Below are positions 8,608 through 17,294 of a DNA stretch of 64,000 bases, piece after piece. Position numbers and translations under genes: made by a program. The DNA comes from Fredinandcohnia aciditolerans (GTDB taxonomy: Bacteria; Bacillota; Bacilli; Bacillales; Bacillaceae_L), in NCBI GenBank assembly GCA_003640645.1, contig QGHH01000026.1, forward strand, positions 1 through 64,000, given 5' to 3'. Under the pieces are notes generated by a model. That model made no database searches, was not told the DNA's origin, and worked only from the letters and a program-made list of their open reading frames with translations. Each line of letters opens with the position of its first letter. Position 1 is the first letter of the stretch.

Positions 8608-9630
8608 TTATTTTAACTCAGCTAAAATTTCTTCGATTTTTGCAAGTTCAGATTGTAAACCGCCACCGCTTAGGTACCAAAGTACGCCATCTAGATACAC
8701 GATTCGTTTGTTTTGATAAGCTTTCGTTTTCTGGATGATTTTGTTTTCCATATCTTTGTCGATATTAGATTGATCACCTACCGCTGCGGTACGGTCAATC
8801 ACGAATAATACTTCAGGATCAAATTCAAGAATTGCTTCAAAGCCGAAGTTAGATCCGTGAGAAGATGCTGCGATATCTTCTGTTACTGGTGTGAACCCAT
8901 AAATGTCATAAATATAACCAAAGCGAGAGTCTTGCGCGAAACCAGATAATTTACCTTCATTGTACATTGTCACTAAAGAAGTTTCATAGTTGCCAGATAA
9001 AGCCTTAACTTCTTCGATTGCAGAATCAATTTTTGCAATGTGCTCTTTTGCTTCATCTTCTTTATCAAACATTTTCGCTGCTACATCTACTGATGCTAAA
9101 AATGTGTTCCAGTAGTCATCTTGTGAAGTTCCAACGAACACTACAGGTGCGATTTCACTTAGTTCCTCATAGAATGGAGATTGACGTCCAGAAATGAAAA
9201 TCGCATCTGGACCGATTTCAGCAATATCTTCAAGTAATGGTTCTTTTAATGTCCCAACATTCACATAATCATCGCCCGCGTACTCTTCAAGGTCTTCTGG
9301 CAAACTAGAATCTTGTGGAACCCCTACAACTCCTTCAACACCAAGAGTATCTAGTGTATCTAGGAAACCATAATCAAATACAACAATCTTTTCTGGCATT
9401 GATTCAAATGTTACATCTTCAAAACTTACTGTACCCGCTTCTTCAGTATCAGTTGAAGCAATCGTTGGAGAAATCGTCATTGGGTATTGACCTGTAGCTT
9501 CATTTGTTGTTTGTTCTCCTGCTACGTCTGTTTCATTTGCCTTTTCGTTTGTTGCCTCATCGTCATTGCCACAAGCTGTTAGTGCTACAGTTAGAGCTAA
9601 GATGGCACTTGCAAACTTCCATTTCTTCAT
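8608..9630 (-). CDS. yclQ: Siderophore-binding lipoprotein, petrobactin type (YclQ-like)
   Basis: 340 residues. Signal peptide with lipobox LTAC (Cys near 20), a Thr/Glu-rich linker to ~residue 65, then a two-lobed periplasmic-binding-protein domain (VFDYGFLDTLDTLGV ... GPDAIFISGRQSP ... YLSGGGLQSEL). Captures ferric siderophore outside the membrane and passes it to the permease pair. Gene order permease–permease–ATPase–binding protein matches B. subtilis yclNOPQ, the petrobactin importer; ligand is inferred from that. It is separated from the ATPase by a terminator and has its own Fur-controlled promoter, so the binding protein can be made in excess. Confidence 0.92.
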   Translation of the reverse strand: MKKWKFASAILALTVALTACGNDDEATNEKANETDVAGEQTTNEATGQYPMTISPTIASTDTEEAGTVSFEDVTFESMPEKIVVFDYGFLDTLDTLGVEGVVGVPQDSSLPEDLEEYAGDDYVNVGTLKEPLLEDIAEIGPDAIFISGRQSPFYEELSEIAPVVFVGTSQDDYWNTFLASVDVAAKMFDKEDEAKEHIAKIDSAIEEVKALSGNYETSLVTMYNEGKLSGFAQDSRFGYIYDIYGFTPVTEDIAASSHGSNFGFEAILEFDPEVLFVIDRTAAVGDQSNIDKDMENKIIQKTKAYQNKRIVYLDGVLWYLSGGGLQSELAKIEEILAELK

Positions 9631-9678
9631 TTTGATTCCTCTCCTTATTTAAACATTATGTAATTTTCTTACTAAAAA

Positions 9679-9709
9679 TGAGAATCATTATCATTGATAA
9701 CAATTCTCA
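9679..9709 (-). promoter_or_regulatory. Double Fur box at the yclQ promoter
   Basis: TGAGAATCATTATCA (9679-9693) and TGATAACAATTCTCA (9695-9709) each resemble the 7-1-7 Fur box TGATAATnATTATCA. The second overlaps the -10 element, so bound Fur would block RNA polymerase. Confidence 0.9.
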
Positions 9710-9737
9710 TTATAGATGCATACAAAACTTCCGTCAA
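9709..9737 (-). promoter_or_regulatory. Sigma-A promoter of yclQ homologue
   Basis: Minus strand TTGACG (9732-9737), 17 bp, TATAAT (9709-9714); transcription would begin within the Fur boxes. Confidence 0.85.
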
Positions 9738-9830
9738 TACTAAATCATTAAATTTTTTTTGAATATTTTTATTCCTATTATTCCGCATTCACATGTACTT
9801 TATGGCCACTTGAACTCCCATTTTATAAAA

Positions 9831-9861
9831 AAGACCCAGAGAATTGATTCTCTAGGTTTTA
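9831..9861 (-). terminator. Terminator after the ATPase gene of the siderophore importer
   Basis: ACCTAGAGAAT/ATTCTCTGGGT stem with a short loop, followed on the minus strand by TCTTTTTTATAAAA; it overlaps the ATPase stop codon. Confidence 0.75.
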
Positions 9862-10629
9862 TGCATGTGAATTGAAGTAAACACAGATCCGACAGCCATT
9901 TTGCTCTTGGATTGGGATATCCATATCGTAAATTTCACGTAAGGCGTCGGAATTAATGATTTCATGTGTAGGTCCATTTTTAACAAGCTTGCCATCTTTC
10001 AATGCAACGATTCGGTCTGAATATACAGATGCAAAGTTGATATCATGCAAAACAATAACAACTGTTTTACCAAGCTCATCGACAAGCTTACGTAGGATCT
10101 TCATAATTTGAACAGAGTGCTTCATATCAAGGTTATTCAATGGTTCATCAAGCAATACATAGTCTGTATCCTGAGCAATTACCATAGCAATAAATGCACG
10201 TTGTCTTTGTCCACCTGATAATTCATCTAAGAATTTATCTTGGATATCAACTAGGTTCATGTATTCGAGAGCTTGATCAATGAATTTTTCGTCCACATCT
10301 GTAAGGCGCCCCTTTGAATAAGGATAGCGACCAAATGCAACTAGCTCACGGATTGTTAATCGTACATTTAAATAATTCGATTGTTTCAAGATCGAAACAC
10401 GTTGTGCAAACTCAGAAGATTTCCACTTCTGCACATTATTTTTATCTAGTAAAACTTCCCCAGTATCAGCATCTAATAAACGACTTACCATCGAAAGAAG
10501 CGTGGATTTACCAGCACCATTCGGCCCGATAAACGATGTAATCGTACCTTGTTCAATTGTGATGGTTACATCCTCGACAACTGGCTTCTTACCAAAATAC
10601 TTGGATAATCCTTTGATTTCAATCATCAT
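9859..10629 (-). CDS. yclP: Ferric siderophore ABC transporter ATPase (YclP-like)
   Basis: 256 residues. Walker A GPNGAGKST, Q-loop, signature LSGGQRQR, Walker B YVLLDEPLNNLD and H-loop VLHDINFA mark a FecE-type ATPase powering iron-siderophore import on the cytoplasmic face. The ATG overlaps the upstream permease stop by 4 nt (translational coupling). Third gene of the Fur-regulated transcript beginning at the yclN homologue. Confidence 0.93.
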   Translation of the reverse strand: MMIEIKGLSKYFGKKPVVEDVTITIEQGTITSFIGPNGAGKSTLLSMVSRLLDADTGEVLLDKNNVQKWKSSEFAQRVSILKQSNYLNVRLTIRELVAFGRYPYSKGRLTDVDEKFIDQALEYMNLVDIQDKFLDELSGGQRQRAFIAMVIAQDTDYVLLDEPLNNLDMKHSVQIMKILRKLVDELGKTVVIVLHDINFASVYSDRIVALKDGKLVKNGPTHEIINSDALREIYDMDIPIQEQNGCRICVYFNSHA

Positions 10630-11576
10630 GCTGACCTACTTTCTCTTAATAGTAAGTAAATGAAGTAAATACCACCAACAAAGTTAATGATGACACTTAA
10701 TGTCGTACGTAGTTCAAAAATATGTTCAACCAGGAATTGGCCACCTACAAGGGCAATAATCCCCATTAAGCTTGCTCCTAATATTAAAATGGAGTGCTTA
10801 TATGTGACTAAGTATTGATATGCAAGGTTTGCTACGATTAAACCGAAAAATGTTATCGGGCCAACCAACGCAGTTGCCGTTGCAATTAACACAGAAGATA
10901 GAATTAAAATATTCATGACCATCCTGTCATAATTCACACCCAGGTTCATTGCGTTTTCACGACCAAGGGACATGACATCTAATTTATCCATGATTAAATA
11001 TCCGTAAATAAAGGCGATTAATAAGATACCAATCGCAATATATAACAGTTCTGCCTTCACATTTGTAAAGGTAGCAAATAAGCGATTTTGTAATGCTAAA
11101 TATTCAACTGGGTCAATCATGACCTGTAAAAATGTCACAAGACTTCCCAAAAGAGTTCCTATTATCATTCCTATTAATAACAGTAAATAGATTGGATGTT
11201 TATCAGACCTGAATAGGAAGCGATATAAAATTAGTGCAAATAATACCATTGCTAATATTGCAGCGCCGAAGTTTAAATACTTATTTAATACCCAAATCGA
11301 CATGGAGCCCGCAAAGAAATAGATTAAGGTTTGAACGACTTCATACATTGAGTCAAGTCCCATAACGGAAGGTGTTAGAATCCGGTTTTGCGTAATTGTT
11401 TGGAAAACAACGGTTGAGTATGCAATTGCAATTCCTGTAACAACCATTGCTGAAACACGTATCATTCGTTTAGGAAATGCGTAATCAAATCCACCTTTTA
11501 AATCATAAAACCCATATAATAAAATACATACGATTGCAATGACAGCTAAGAGTATCAATTTAGTACTATTTCGCAT
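10626..11576 (-). CDS. yclO: Siderophore ABC transporter permease (YclO-like)
   Basis: 316 residues, FecCD family with eight to nine hydrophobic segments. Includes the family's cytoplasmic coupling region LGRENAMNLGV and the GPITFFGLIVANLAY loop. Pairs with the YclN-like permease to form the heterodimeric membrane channel. It overlaps the preceding permease gene by 11 nt and the ATPase by 4 nt. Confidence 0.92.
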   Translation of the reverse strand: MRNSTKLILLAVIAIVCILLYGFYDLKGGFDYAFPKRMIRVSAMVVTGIAIAYSTVVFQTITQNRILTPSVMGLDSMYEVVQTLIYFFAGSMSIWVLNKYLNFGAAILAMVLFALILYRFLFRSDKHPIYLLLLIGMIIGTLLGSLVTFLQVMIDPVEYLALQNRLFATFTNVKAELLYIAIGILLIAFIYGYLIMDKLDVMSLGRENAMNLGVNYDRMVMNILILSSVLIATATALVGPITFFGLIVANLAYQYLVTYKHSILILGASLMGIIALVGGQFLVEHIFELRTTLSVIINFVGGIYFIYLLLRESRSA

Positions 11577-12519
11577 ATGCTCTCCCCCTAAATAACATAA
11601 TTAAGAAGATCGCACTGCCGATTACTGCAACTGTTACATTGACTGGAATCTCGTAAGGATGGACTATGACTCTACCTAAAATATCACAGATTAATAGAAA
11701 CACAACTCCTAATGCTGCTGTATGAGGAATTGTTTTTCGTAAATTATCCCCTAAATAAAGTGATACGATATTCGGTACAATTAATCCTAAAAATGGAATA
11801 ACCCCAACCGTTAAAACAACAGTTGTTGAAATAATCGCTACTAGGACAAGGCCGATATTTAAAACAACCTTATAGCTCAATCCTAAATTCTTCGCAAAAT
11901 CCTCACCCATACCGGCAACGGTAAACTTATTAGCAAATATATACGCTAATATAATCGTTGGGACTGCTATATATAGAAGCTCGTAACGTCCTGCAATTAT
12001 TAATGTGAAGCTTCCCATTAACCAGGACGAAATGTTCTGAATAAGGTCTGCTTCATATGCAAAGAACGTCGCGATTGATGATAAGATATTTCCGTACATA
12101 ATCCCGATTAACGGGACAAAAATAGCATCTTTAAATTTAATCTTGTCTAGAATTTGCATGAAGATAAATGTACCTACTAGAGCAAACGCAAAACTAAAAA
12201 TAATCTGTTGTGTGTAAGTTACATTTGTAAAGAATAGCATTGATATTAAGATCCCAAGCTTTGCTGCATCTAATGTACCTGCAGTTGTTGGGGATACGAA
12301 CTTGTTTCTGCTTAAGCTTTGCATAATTAAACCTGCAATACTCATTCCTGCTCCAGCTAAGATTATCGCCATTAAACGAGGAACACGGCTTATTAAGAAT
12401 ATCTGCGTCTCATCAGATTCCCAATCAAGCAGGTCCATCGGTGTAATATCAATAGCCCCAATAAATAGCGAAATGAAAGACAGAACAATGCCAATAATGA
12501 TTAACATCCATAGTCTCAT
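11566..12519 (-). CDS. yclN: Siderophore ABC transporter permease (YclN-like)
   Basis: 317 residues, FecCD family. Multiple membrane helices; motifs GMSIAGLIMQSLSRN, VSPTTAGTLDAAKLG and VGVIPFLGLIVPNIV are characteristic of iron-siderophore permeases. First gene of the importer operon, placed behind a sigma-A promoter and a Fur box. AGGATTTACAA precedes the ATG. Confidence 0.92.
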   Translation of the reverse strand: MRLWMLIIIGIVLSFISLFIGAIDITPMDLLDWESDETQIFLISRVPRLMAIILAGAGMSIAGLIMQSLSRNKFVSPTTAGTLDAAKLGILISMLFFTNVTYTQQIIFSFAFALVGTFIFMQILDKIKFKDAIFVPLIGIMYGNILSSIATFFAYEADLIQNISSWLMGSFTLIIAGRYELLYIAVPTIILAYIFANKFTVAGMGEDFAKNLGLSYKVVLNIGLVLVAIISTTVVLTVGVIPFLGLIVPNIVSLYLGDNLRKTIPHTAALGVVFLLICDILGRVIVHPYEIPVNVTVAVIGSAIFLIMLFRGRAYAK

Positions 12520-12559
12520 TTGTAAATCCTCATAACATGTGTATTCTTAGTGTGATAAA

Positions 12560-12574
12560 TGAAAACGATTATCA
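12560..12574 (-). promoter_or_regulatory. Fur box upstream of yclN homologue
   Basis: TGAAAACGATTATCA matches the Fur box TGATAATnATTATCA at all but two informative positions, between the -10 element and the start codon. Confidence 0.8.
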
Positions 12575-12588
12575 TTACTAATAATTTC

Positions 12589-12617
12589 ATTATAAGTAAT
12601 GAAAATTGTAAAATCAA
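12589..12617 (-). promoter_or_regulatory. Sigma-A promoter of the siderophore permease operon
   Basis: Minus strand TTGATT (12612-12617), 17 bp, TATAAT (12589-12594). Confidence 0.75.
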
Positions 12618-12631
12618 CCTTGAAATAGGAA

Positions 12632-12660
12632 TACGGGCGGCTCCTCATTCGCCACCCGTA
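12632..12660. other. GC-rich hairpin in the bcp–yclN spacer
   Basis: TACGGGCGGC and GCCACCCGTA can pair around a 9-nt loop. There is no T-run on either side, so it is not a typical intrinsic terminator; it may still end bcp transcripts or stabilise them. Confidence 0.4.
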
Positions 12661-12753
12661 AACATTCGAACTGTTATTCCCACTACGGTTTAAGTCGATA
12701 CATCGATGAAAGTCCCCAACTTAATTCTTATTATTTTCACAAAACTTTCACAA

Positions 12754-13224
12754 TTAATTCAGGTGTTCTTTGATATATGTAAGAGCTTCTTCGACATGCC
12801 CTTTAACTGAAACCTTGCGCCATTCTTTTACAAGATTTCCTTCTTTATCAATGACGAATGTGGAACGTTCGATTCCCATGTACTCCTTGCCGAAGTTTTT
12901 CTTCAGCTTCCAAACTCCATATTTTTCTGCTACTTCATGATCCTCATCTACCAATAAAAGAAATGGAAGATCATATTTATCAATGAATTTTTTATGTCGC
13001 TCAAGTGAGTCAGTGCTTACCCCAAGAATTACAGTATCAAGCCCTCCAAAGCTTTCGTGCGCATCCCTAAAATCACAAGCCTCTGTTGTACAACCTGGTG
13101 TCATATCTTTTGGATAGAAATATAGCAATACATTCTTCCCTTTAAAATCTGCTAATGAAACTGTTTCTCCGTTACTTGCTGTTGCTGTAAATTCAGGCGC
13201 CTTTTGTCCAACTTCAATTGTCAT
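12754..13224 (-). CDS. bcp: Thiol peroxidase, Bcp/PrxQ peroxiredoxin
   Basis: 156 residues. Reduces hydrogen peroxide and organic hydroperoxides with thioredoxin-type donors. The active-site segment YPKDMTPGCTTEACDFRD contains the peroxidatic Cys and, five residues on, the resolving Cys typical of the PrxQ group; the conserved Arg is in GIERSTFVID. Matches B. subtilis YgaF in place, next to gsaB and near perR. AGGAGGTAATCGAA precedes the ATG. Divergent from gsaB. Confidence 0.94.
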   Translation of the reverse strand: MTIEVGQKAPEFTATASNGETVSLADFKGKNVLLYFYPKDMTPGCTTEACDFRDAHESFGGLDTVILGVSTDSLERHKKFIDKYDLPFLLLVDEDHEVAEKYGVWKLKKNFGKEYMGIERSTFVIDKEGNLVKEWRKVSVKGHVEEALTYIKEHLN

Positions 13225-13366
13225 TTCGATTACCTCCTGTTTTTTCCTATTAAGAATAGGGTACCTAATTTATAGAAGATATACAAATAATCAGGACGTT
13301 ATTTGTTTTATAGGTATTCGTGCTAAAATAGAATAGTTGATTTCAAAGCTAGGAGGAACGACATAA

Positions 13367-14653
13367 ATGAATTTTTCAAAATCAGAAGAGTTATATAGTG
13401 AAGCATTGGAGCACATTGTTGGTGGTGTAAATAGTCCGTCACGTTCATATAAGGCAGTTGGCGGCGGCGCACCTGTGGCGATGGAACGTGCAAAGGGTGC
13501 GTACTTTTGGGATGTAGATGGGAATAAATACATAGATTACTTGGCTGCTTATGGACCCATTATTACAGGTCATGCCCATCCTCATATTACCGAAGCCATT
13601 ACAAAAGCTGCTGAAACGGGTGTGCTATACGGAACACCAACTCCACATGAAGTAAAGTTTGCAAAAATGCTAAAGGAAGCTATTCCAGGGATGGATAAAG
13701 TTCGTTTTGTAAACTCAGGTACGGAAGCAGTTATGACAACAATCCGAGTGGCACGCGCGTATACAAACAGAACAAAGATCATTAAATTCGCAGGTTGCTA
13801 TCACGGACATTCTGACCTTGTGCTTGTAGCTGCTGGTTCTGGCCCTTCCACATTAGGAACTCCAGATTCTGCTGGTGTCCCAAAGAGCATTGCACAAGAA
13901 GTAATCACGGTTCCTTTCAATGATATTGAACCATTTAAAGAAGCTCTTGCTAAATGGGGTTCGGAAATTGCCGGAGTACTTGTTGAGCCAATTGTAGGGA
14001 ACTTTGGAATTGTCGAGCCTAAAGAAGGCTTTTTAGAACAAGTACTTGAGCTTTCTCATGAAGCAGGTGCACTCGTTATTTTTGATGAGGTCATTACAGC
14101 TTTCCGTTTTATGTATGGAGGCGCTCAGAATCTATTAGGCATTACACCAGATTTAACAGCGTTAGGAAAAATCATTGGTGGCGGACTTCCAATAGGCGCA
14201 TATGGCGGTAAAAAAGAAATTATGCAACAGGTAGCCCCACTTGGGCCAGCATATCAAGCAGGAACGATGGCTGGTAATCCAGCATCCATGCTATCAGGAA
14301 TCGCTTGTTTAGAAGTACTTCAGGAAGAAGGTTTGTATGAAAACTTAGATCGACTCGGTGCAATACTTGAAGAAGGAATTTTACAGCATGCATCTACCTA
14401 CAATGTTCCAATTACAATTAACCGATTAAAAGGCGCATTGACGATTTTCTTTACGAATGAAAAGGTTGAAAACTATGAGCAGGCAGAAAGTACAGACGGC
14501 GAAATGTTTGGTCGTTTCTTTAAATTAATGCTTAGCCAAGGCATTAATCTTGCCCCTTCAAAATATGAAGCATGGTTCTTAACGATTGCTCATACCGAAG
14601 AAGATATAATTGAGACATTAAAAGCAGTTGAATATGCGTTCAAGAATTTATAA
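13367..14653 (+). CDS. gsaB: Glutamate-1-semialdehyde 2,1-aminomutase (GsaB type)
   Basis: 428 residues, class-III PLP aminotransferase. Converts glutamate-1-semialdehyde to 5-aminolevulinate in the C5 haem pathway. Family signatures: [12 protein letters not shown] near the N-terminus, [21 protein letters not shown] with the PLP-binding Asp, and the Schiff-base Lys in [17 protein letters not shown]. The location by bcp and ygaE and the FRFMYGG sequence fit B. subtilis GsaB, the paralogue of HemL. AGGAGGAACGACATAA precedes the ATG. Monocistronic with its own terminator. Confidence 0.95.
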   Translation: MNFSKSEELYSEALEHIVGGVNSPSRSYKAVGGGAPVAMERAKGAYFWDVDGNKYIDYLAAYGPIITGHAHPHITEAITKAAETGVLYGTPTPHEVKFAKMLKEAIPGMDKVRFVNSGTEAVMTTIRVARAYTNRTKIIKFAGCYHGHSDLVLVAAGSGPSTLGTPDSAGVPKSIAQEVITVPFNDIEPFKEALAKWGSEIAGVLVEPIVGNFGIVEPKEGFLEQVLELSHEAGALVIFDEVITAFRFMYGGAQNLLGITPDLTALGKIIGGGLPIGAYGGKKEIMQQVAPLGPAYQAGTMAGNPASMLSGIACLEVLQEEGLYENLDRLGAILEEGILQHASTYNVPITINRLKGALTIFFTNEKVENYEQAESTDGEMFGRFFKLMLSQGINLAPSKYEAWFLTIAHTEEDIIETLKAVEYAFKNL

Positions 14654-14666
14654 GGTGTTTATTGGA

Positions 14667-14692
14667 AACCTGCCGTGGGGCAGGTTTTTTTT
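14667..14692 (+). terminator. Intrinsic terminator of gsaB
   Basis: AACCTGCC/GGCAGGTT stem, 4-nt loop, followed by eight T residues. Confidence 0.9.
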
Positions 14693-14699
14693 GATTTCT

Positions 14700-14820
14700 A
14701 GCTTTATTTTATGCTATTGTCCATAAATTTTTATTATTAGCCGTATTTTTGATTTATTAGCCAAAAACCTAAAGCTAATAGCCGTATTTTAATTTTATCG
14801 GCCATATTTTAAATTTCCGC
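14700..14820. repeat. Short AGCCGTA/AGCCATA repeat cluster (family E/F), copy 1
   Basis: Five variants of TTATTAGCCGTATTTT-like units about 20-22 bp apart immediately after the gsaB terminator. The same motif, as CAGCCATAAA, recurs at 35735-35830 after another gene. Confidence 0.6.
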
Positions 14821-14959
14821 AATAGAAGAGAAAAAATTTTGTACATTCAACAAAAAACCAAATTACAACGGGCCTCGACTAGGACATGTTTCTCTTGCTA
14901 TAAGCATAGAATCATTGTATGATACTGTATTGGTTTAGATTATGGAAAAAAAGCTAAAT

Positions 14960-15240
14960 ATAAGATGATGTTCAAAACTTCCGGTAAAAATGACGCATCG
15001 AATTTCTTCGCTGGCTTGCTTTTGCGTTCCTTGGAAAAGAAAACCACTTTTCCGGCGTGCGATGTGGAATCAAGGAAGTAATATTCCTTATGCTCACGTA
15101 TTAAACACATACTTTCCGCTACTCAAAGCTACACCGCCTTGAACTTTCGACGCACAGGATGTGCTAGTGTCGGCGTCGCCACAGGACGTGGCGCTTTCGC
15201 AGACGAGGTCCTTTTTATCCTCCTTTTTGAACACATAGAT
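14960..15240. repeat. Composite dispersed repeat with double-hairpin element H, copy 1 (inverted)
   Basis: Starts with a stretch containing GGAAAAG/CTTTTCC (15034-15054). From 15130 to 15238 the minus strand aligns with 53924-54030: AAAAAGGAG, GCCACGTCCTGTGGC and GCACATCCTGTGC, then CGTCGAA. Both small hairpins have an NTCCT loop. The remaining spacer (14821-14959) shows nothing recognisable. Confidence 0.65.
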
Positions 15241-15276
15241 AAGAAAACAGCTTTTTTATAGAAAGGATTCGTATAA

Positions 15277-16353
15277 ATGAAATTTGGTGCCCGCATGTTA
15301 AAAACGGGAATAGCCATTACCCTTGCGTTAATGTTAGGAAAGCTTCTTGAATTACCTTCGCCTGTATTTGCTGGGATTGCTGCTGTTTTTGCGATTCAAC
15401 CTTCGATATACCGATCTTATTTAACGGTTATTGAACAGGTTCAGGCCAATGTGATCGGTGCATTCTTTGCAGTTTTGTTTGGAATGTATTTTGGCAATAA
15501 TGCATTTATCATTGGACTAACTGTTGTTCTTGTTATCGCGATTAACCTGAGGTTTAAGATGGAGAAAACGATCTCAGTAGCAATCGTAACCGTCATCGCC
15601 ATTATGGAAAGTCCTAGTGAACAATTTATTGAGTTTGCAAGTCTTCGCTTTCTTGCAATCTTATTGGGAATTTTGTCCGCGTTTTTAGTCAATCTTGTTT
15701 TTCTCCCACCTAAATATGAGAAAAAACTATATGATGCCATTGTTGAGCAATGCGAGGAAATCTTTAAATGGGTGCGAGTTAGTACAAGGCATGCATCCGA
15801 ATATAATACGTTAAAAGATGATATCGACAAAATTAAAGAAAACATCATACAAATTGATCAGCTATTTCTCCTATATAAAGAGGAACGGAATTATTTTAAA
15901 AAGGTAGAATACGAAAAGTCTAGAAAGCTTGTTTTGTTTCGACAAATGATTGTTTGTACAAACCGAGCATTAGACACACTTAAAAAGCTCCATAAGCATG
16001 AAAATGAACTACAAGATTTGCCGATTCCGTTTCAGCAATTTTTTGTAAAAGAAATCGATGATCTCCTTCATTTTCACGAGCAGATATTATTAAAATTTGT
16101 TGGTAAGGTAAAGGTTCAGGCCCCTGAAGAGCTAAAGCAGGATTTTGCATTTGATCGTAAAAAGGTAATTGATACCTTGTTTAATCAACAAAAGCCTGCG
16201 AATGAAGAAGATGAAGACGCATGGTATCACCTAATGACACTTGCATCGACCATCTTTGAATACTCTGAACAACTTGAAAGATTGGATACATTGGTAGATA
16301 GCTTTCAAAGTTTTCACAATGAAGTTATCGTTGAAGAAGCGAATAAAGCGTAA
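15277..16353 (+). CDS. ygaE: Aromatic-acid-exporter-family membrane protein (YgaE-like)
   Basis: 358 residues. The N-terminal ~140 residues form about five to six membrane helices (ArAE_1/DUF939 type: GIAITLALMLGKLLELP ... GIAAVFAIQPS); the rest is a long charged, helical cytoplasmic domain (ArAE_1_C type). Export of aromatic or other amphipathic acids is suggested by family name only and is unproven for Bacillus members. Position between gsaB and ygaD agrees with B. subtilis ygaE. GAAAGGATTCGTATAA precedes the ATG. It converges with the peptide-importer operon. Confidence 0.85.
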   Translation: MKFGARMLKTGIAITLALMLGKLLELPSPVFAGIAAVFAIQPSIYRSYLTVIEQVQANVIGAFFAVLFGMYFGNNAFIIGLTVVLVIAINLRFKMEKTISVAIVTVIAIMESPSEQFIEFASLRFLAILLGILSAFLVNLVFLPPKYEKKLYDAIVEQCEEIFKWVRVSTRHASEYNTLKDDIDKIKENIIQIDQLFLLYKEERNYFKKVEYEKSRKLVLFRQMIVCTNRALDTLKKLHKHENELQDLPIPFQQFFVKEIDDLLHFHEQILLKFVGKVKVQAPEELKQDFAFDRKKVIDTLFNQQKPANEEDEDAWYHLMTLASTIFEYSEQLERLDTLVDSFQSFHNEVIVEEANKA

Positions 16354-16383
16354 AAAACAGCTAACACAAGTTAGCTGTTTTTT
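16352..16383. terminator. Bidirectional terminator between ygaE and the peptide permease gene
   Basis: AAAAACAGCTAA/TTAGCTGTTTTT stem with a 6-nt loop; A-run and T-run on opposite sides. Confidence 0.85.
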
Positions 16384-17272
16384 ATTGCTTCATCTTCGGG
16401 TCTAATGCGTCCCTCAGCCCATCCCCCATTAAATTAAATCCAAGCACCGTCAGCATGATTGCAATCCCTGGAAAAATCATTGTCCACGGAGCCTGCGTTA
16501 AGTAATTCTTTGAATCAGCAAGCATTTTACCCCATTCTGGATTTGGTGGCTGAGCTCCCATCCCTAAAAATCCGAGTGCTGCTGCTTCAATAATGGCAGT
16601 CGCAATCGCCAATGATGCCTGGACGATGATCGGCGCCATACTGTTCGGTAGAATATGATGAAATAAAATTCTCCGGTCCTTCATCCCAACAGCCCGTGCG
16701 GCGGTTATATATTCCTCTTCCTTTACACTTAACACCCTCGATCGAATCAACCTTCCAAAGTTCGGTACATTGATGATTGCAATAGCAATCAATGCATTTC
16801 GAAGTGAAGGCCCTAGGATTGCAACAATGGCTAAAGCGAGTAAGATACTTGGAAAAGCTAGCAATATATCAAACATTCGACTAATCAGGTTATCTAGCCA
16901 ACGACCATAATATCCTGCTAGGATTCCAAGTAAACTTCCCACAATCGCAGAGCCCATAACAGCAAAGAAACCCACCCGTAATGAAATTCTTGCCCCATAA
17001 ATGATTCTTGATAAGATGTCCCTTCCAAAGTCATCTGTTCCAAGCCAGTGGTCACTGGAAGGTGGTTGAAGTCGATTTGCTAGATTCTTCTCATCAATTC
17101 CTTGAGGCGCTATGAGTGGTGCAAAAATGGCAAGAATGATAAAAAAGAAAACAATACAAGTTCCCACAATTGCTAATTTATTTTTACGAAAGCTTCTCCA
17201 CGCTTCTTTCCATGGAGAAATAACACCATCATTATTTTTAATCGACATATCCGTTTGTGCTAAATCTGTCAT
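16382..17272 (-). CDS. Peptide ABC transporter permease, DppC/OppC type
   Basis: 296 residues. BPD_transp_1 family: N-terminal OppC-type helix (about 25-50) and five further helices, with the EAA-type coupling loop seen in AARAVGMKDRRILFHHILPN. Forms the peptide channel with the DppB-type permease. The ATG at 17272 (MTDLAQTDMS) follows AAGGGGTGATTAGG; the longer reading to 17329 would overlap the upstream permease gene. Last gene of the five-gene operon ATPase–ATPase–binding protein–permease–permease. Confidence 0.92.
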   Translation of the reverse strand: MTDLAQTDMSIKNNDGVISPWKEAWRSFRKNKLAIVGTCIVFFFIILAIFAPLIAPQGIDEKNLANRLQPPSSDHWLGTDDFGRDILSRIIYGARISLRVGFFAVMGSAIVGSLLGILAGYYGRWLDNLISRMFDILLAFPSILLALAIVAILGPSLRNALIAIAIINVPNFGRLIRSRVLSVKEEEYITAARAVGMKDRRILFHHILPNSMAPIIVQASLAIATAIIEAAALGFLGMGAQPPNPEWGKMLADSKNYLTQAPWTMIFPGIAIMLTVLGFNLMGDGLRDALDPKMKQ

Positions 17273-17294
17273 CCTAATCACCCCTTCCCTATTT

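Noticed and set aside
12632-12660. Rho-independent terminator of bcp
   Set aside because: A good stem but no T-run on either strand; kept only as an unassigned hairpin.
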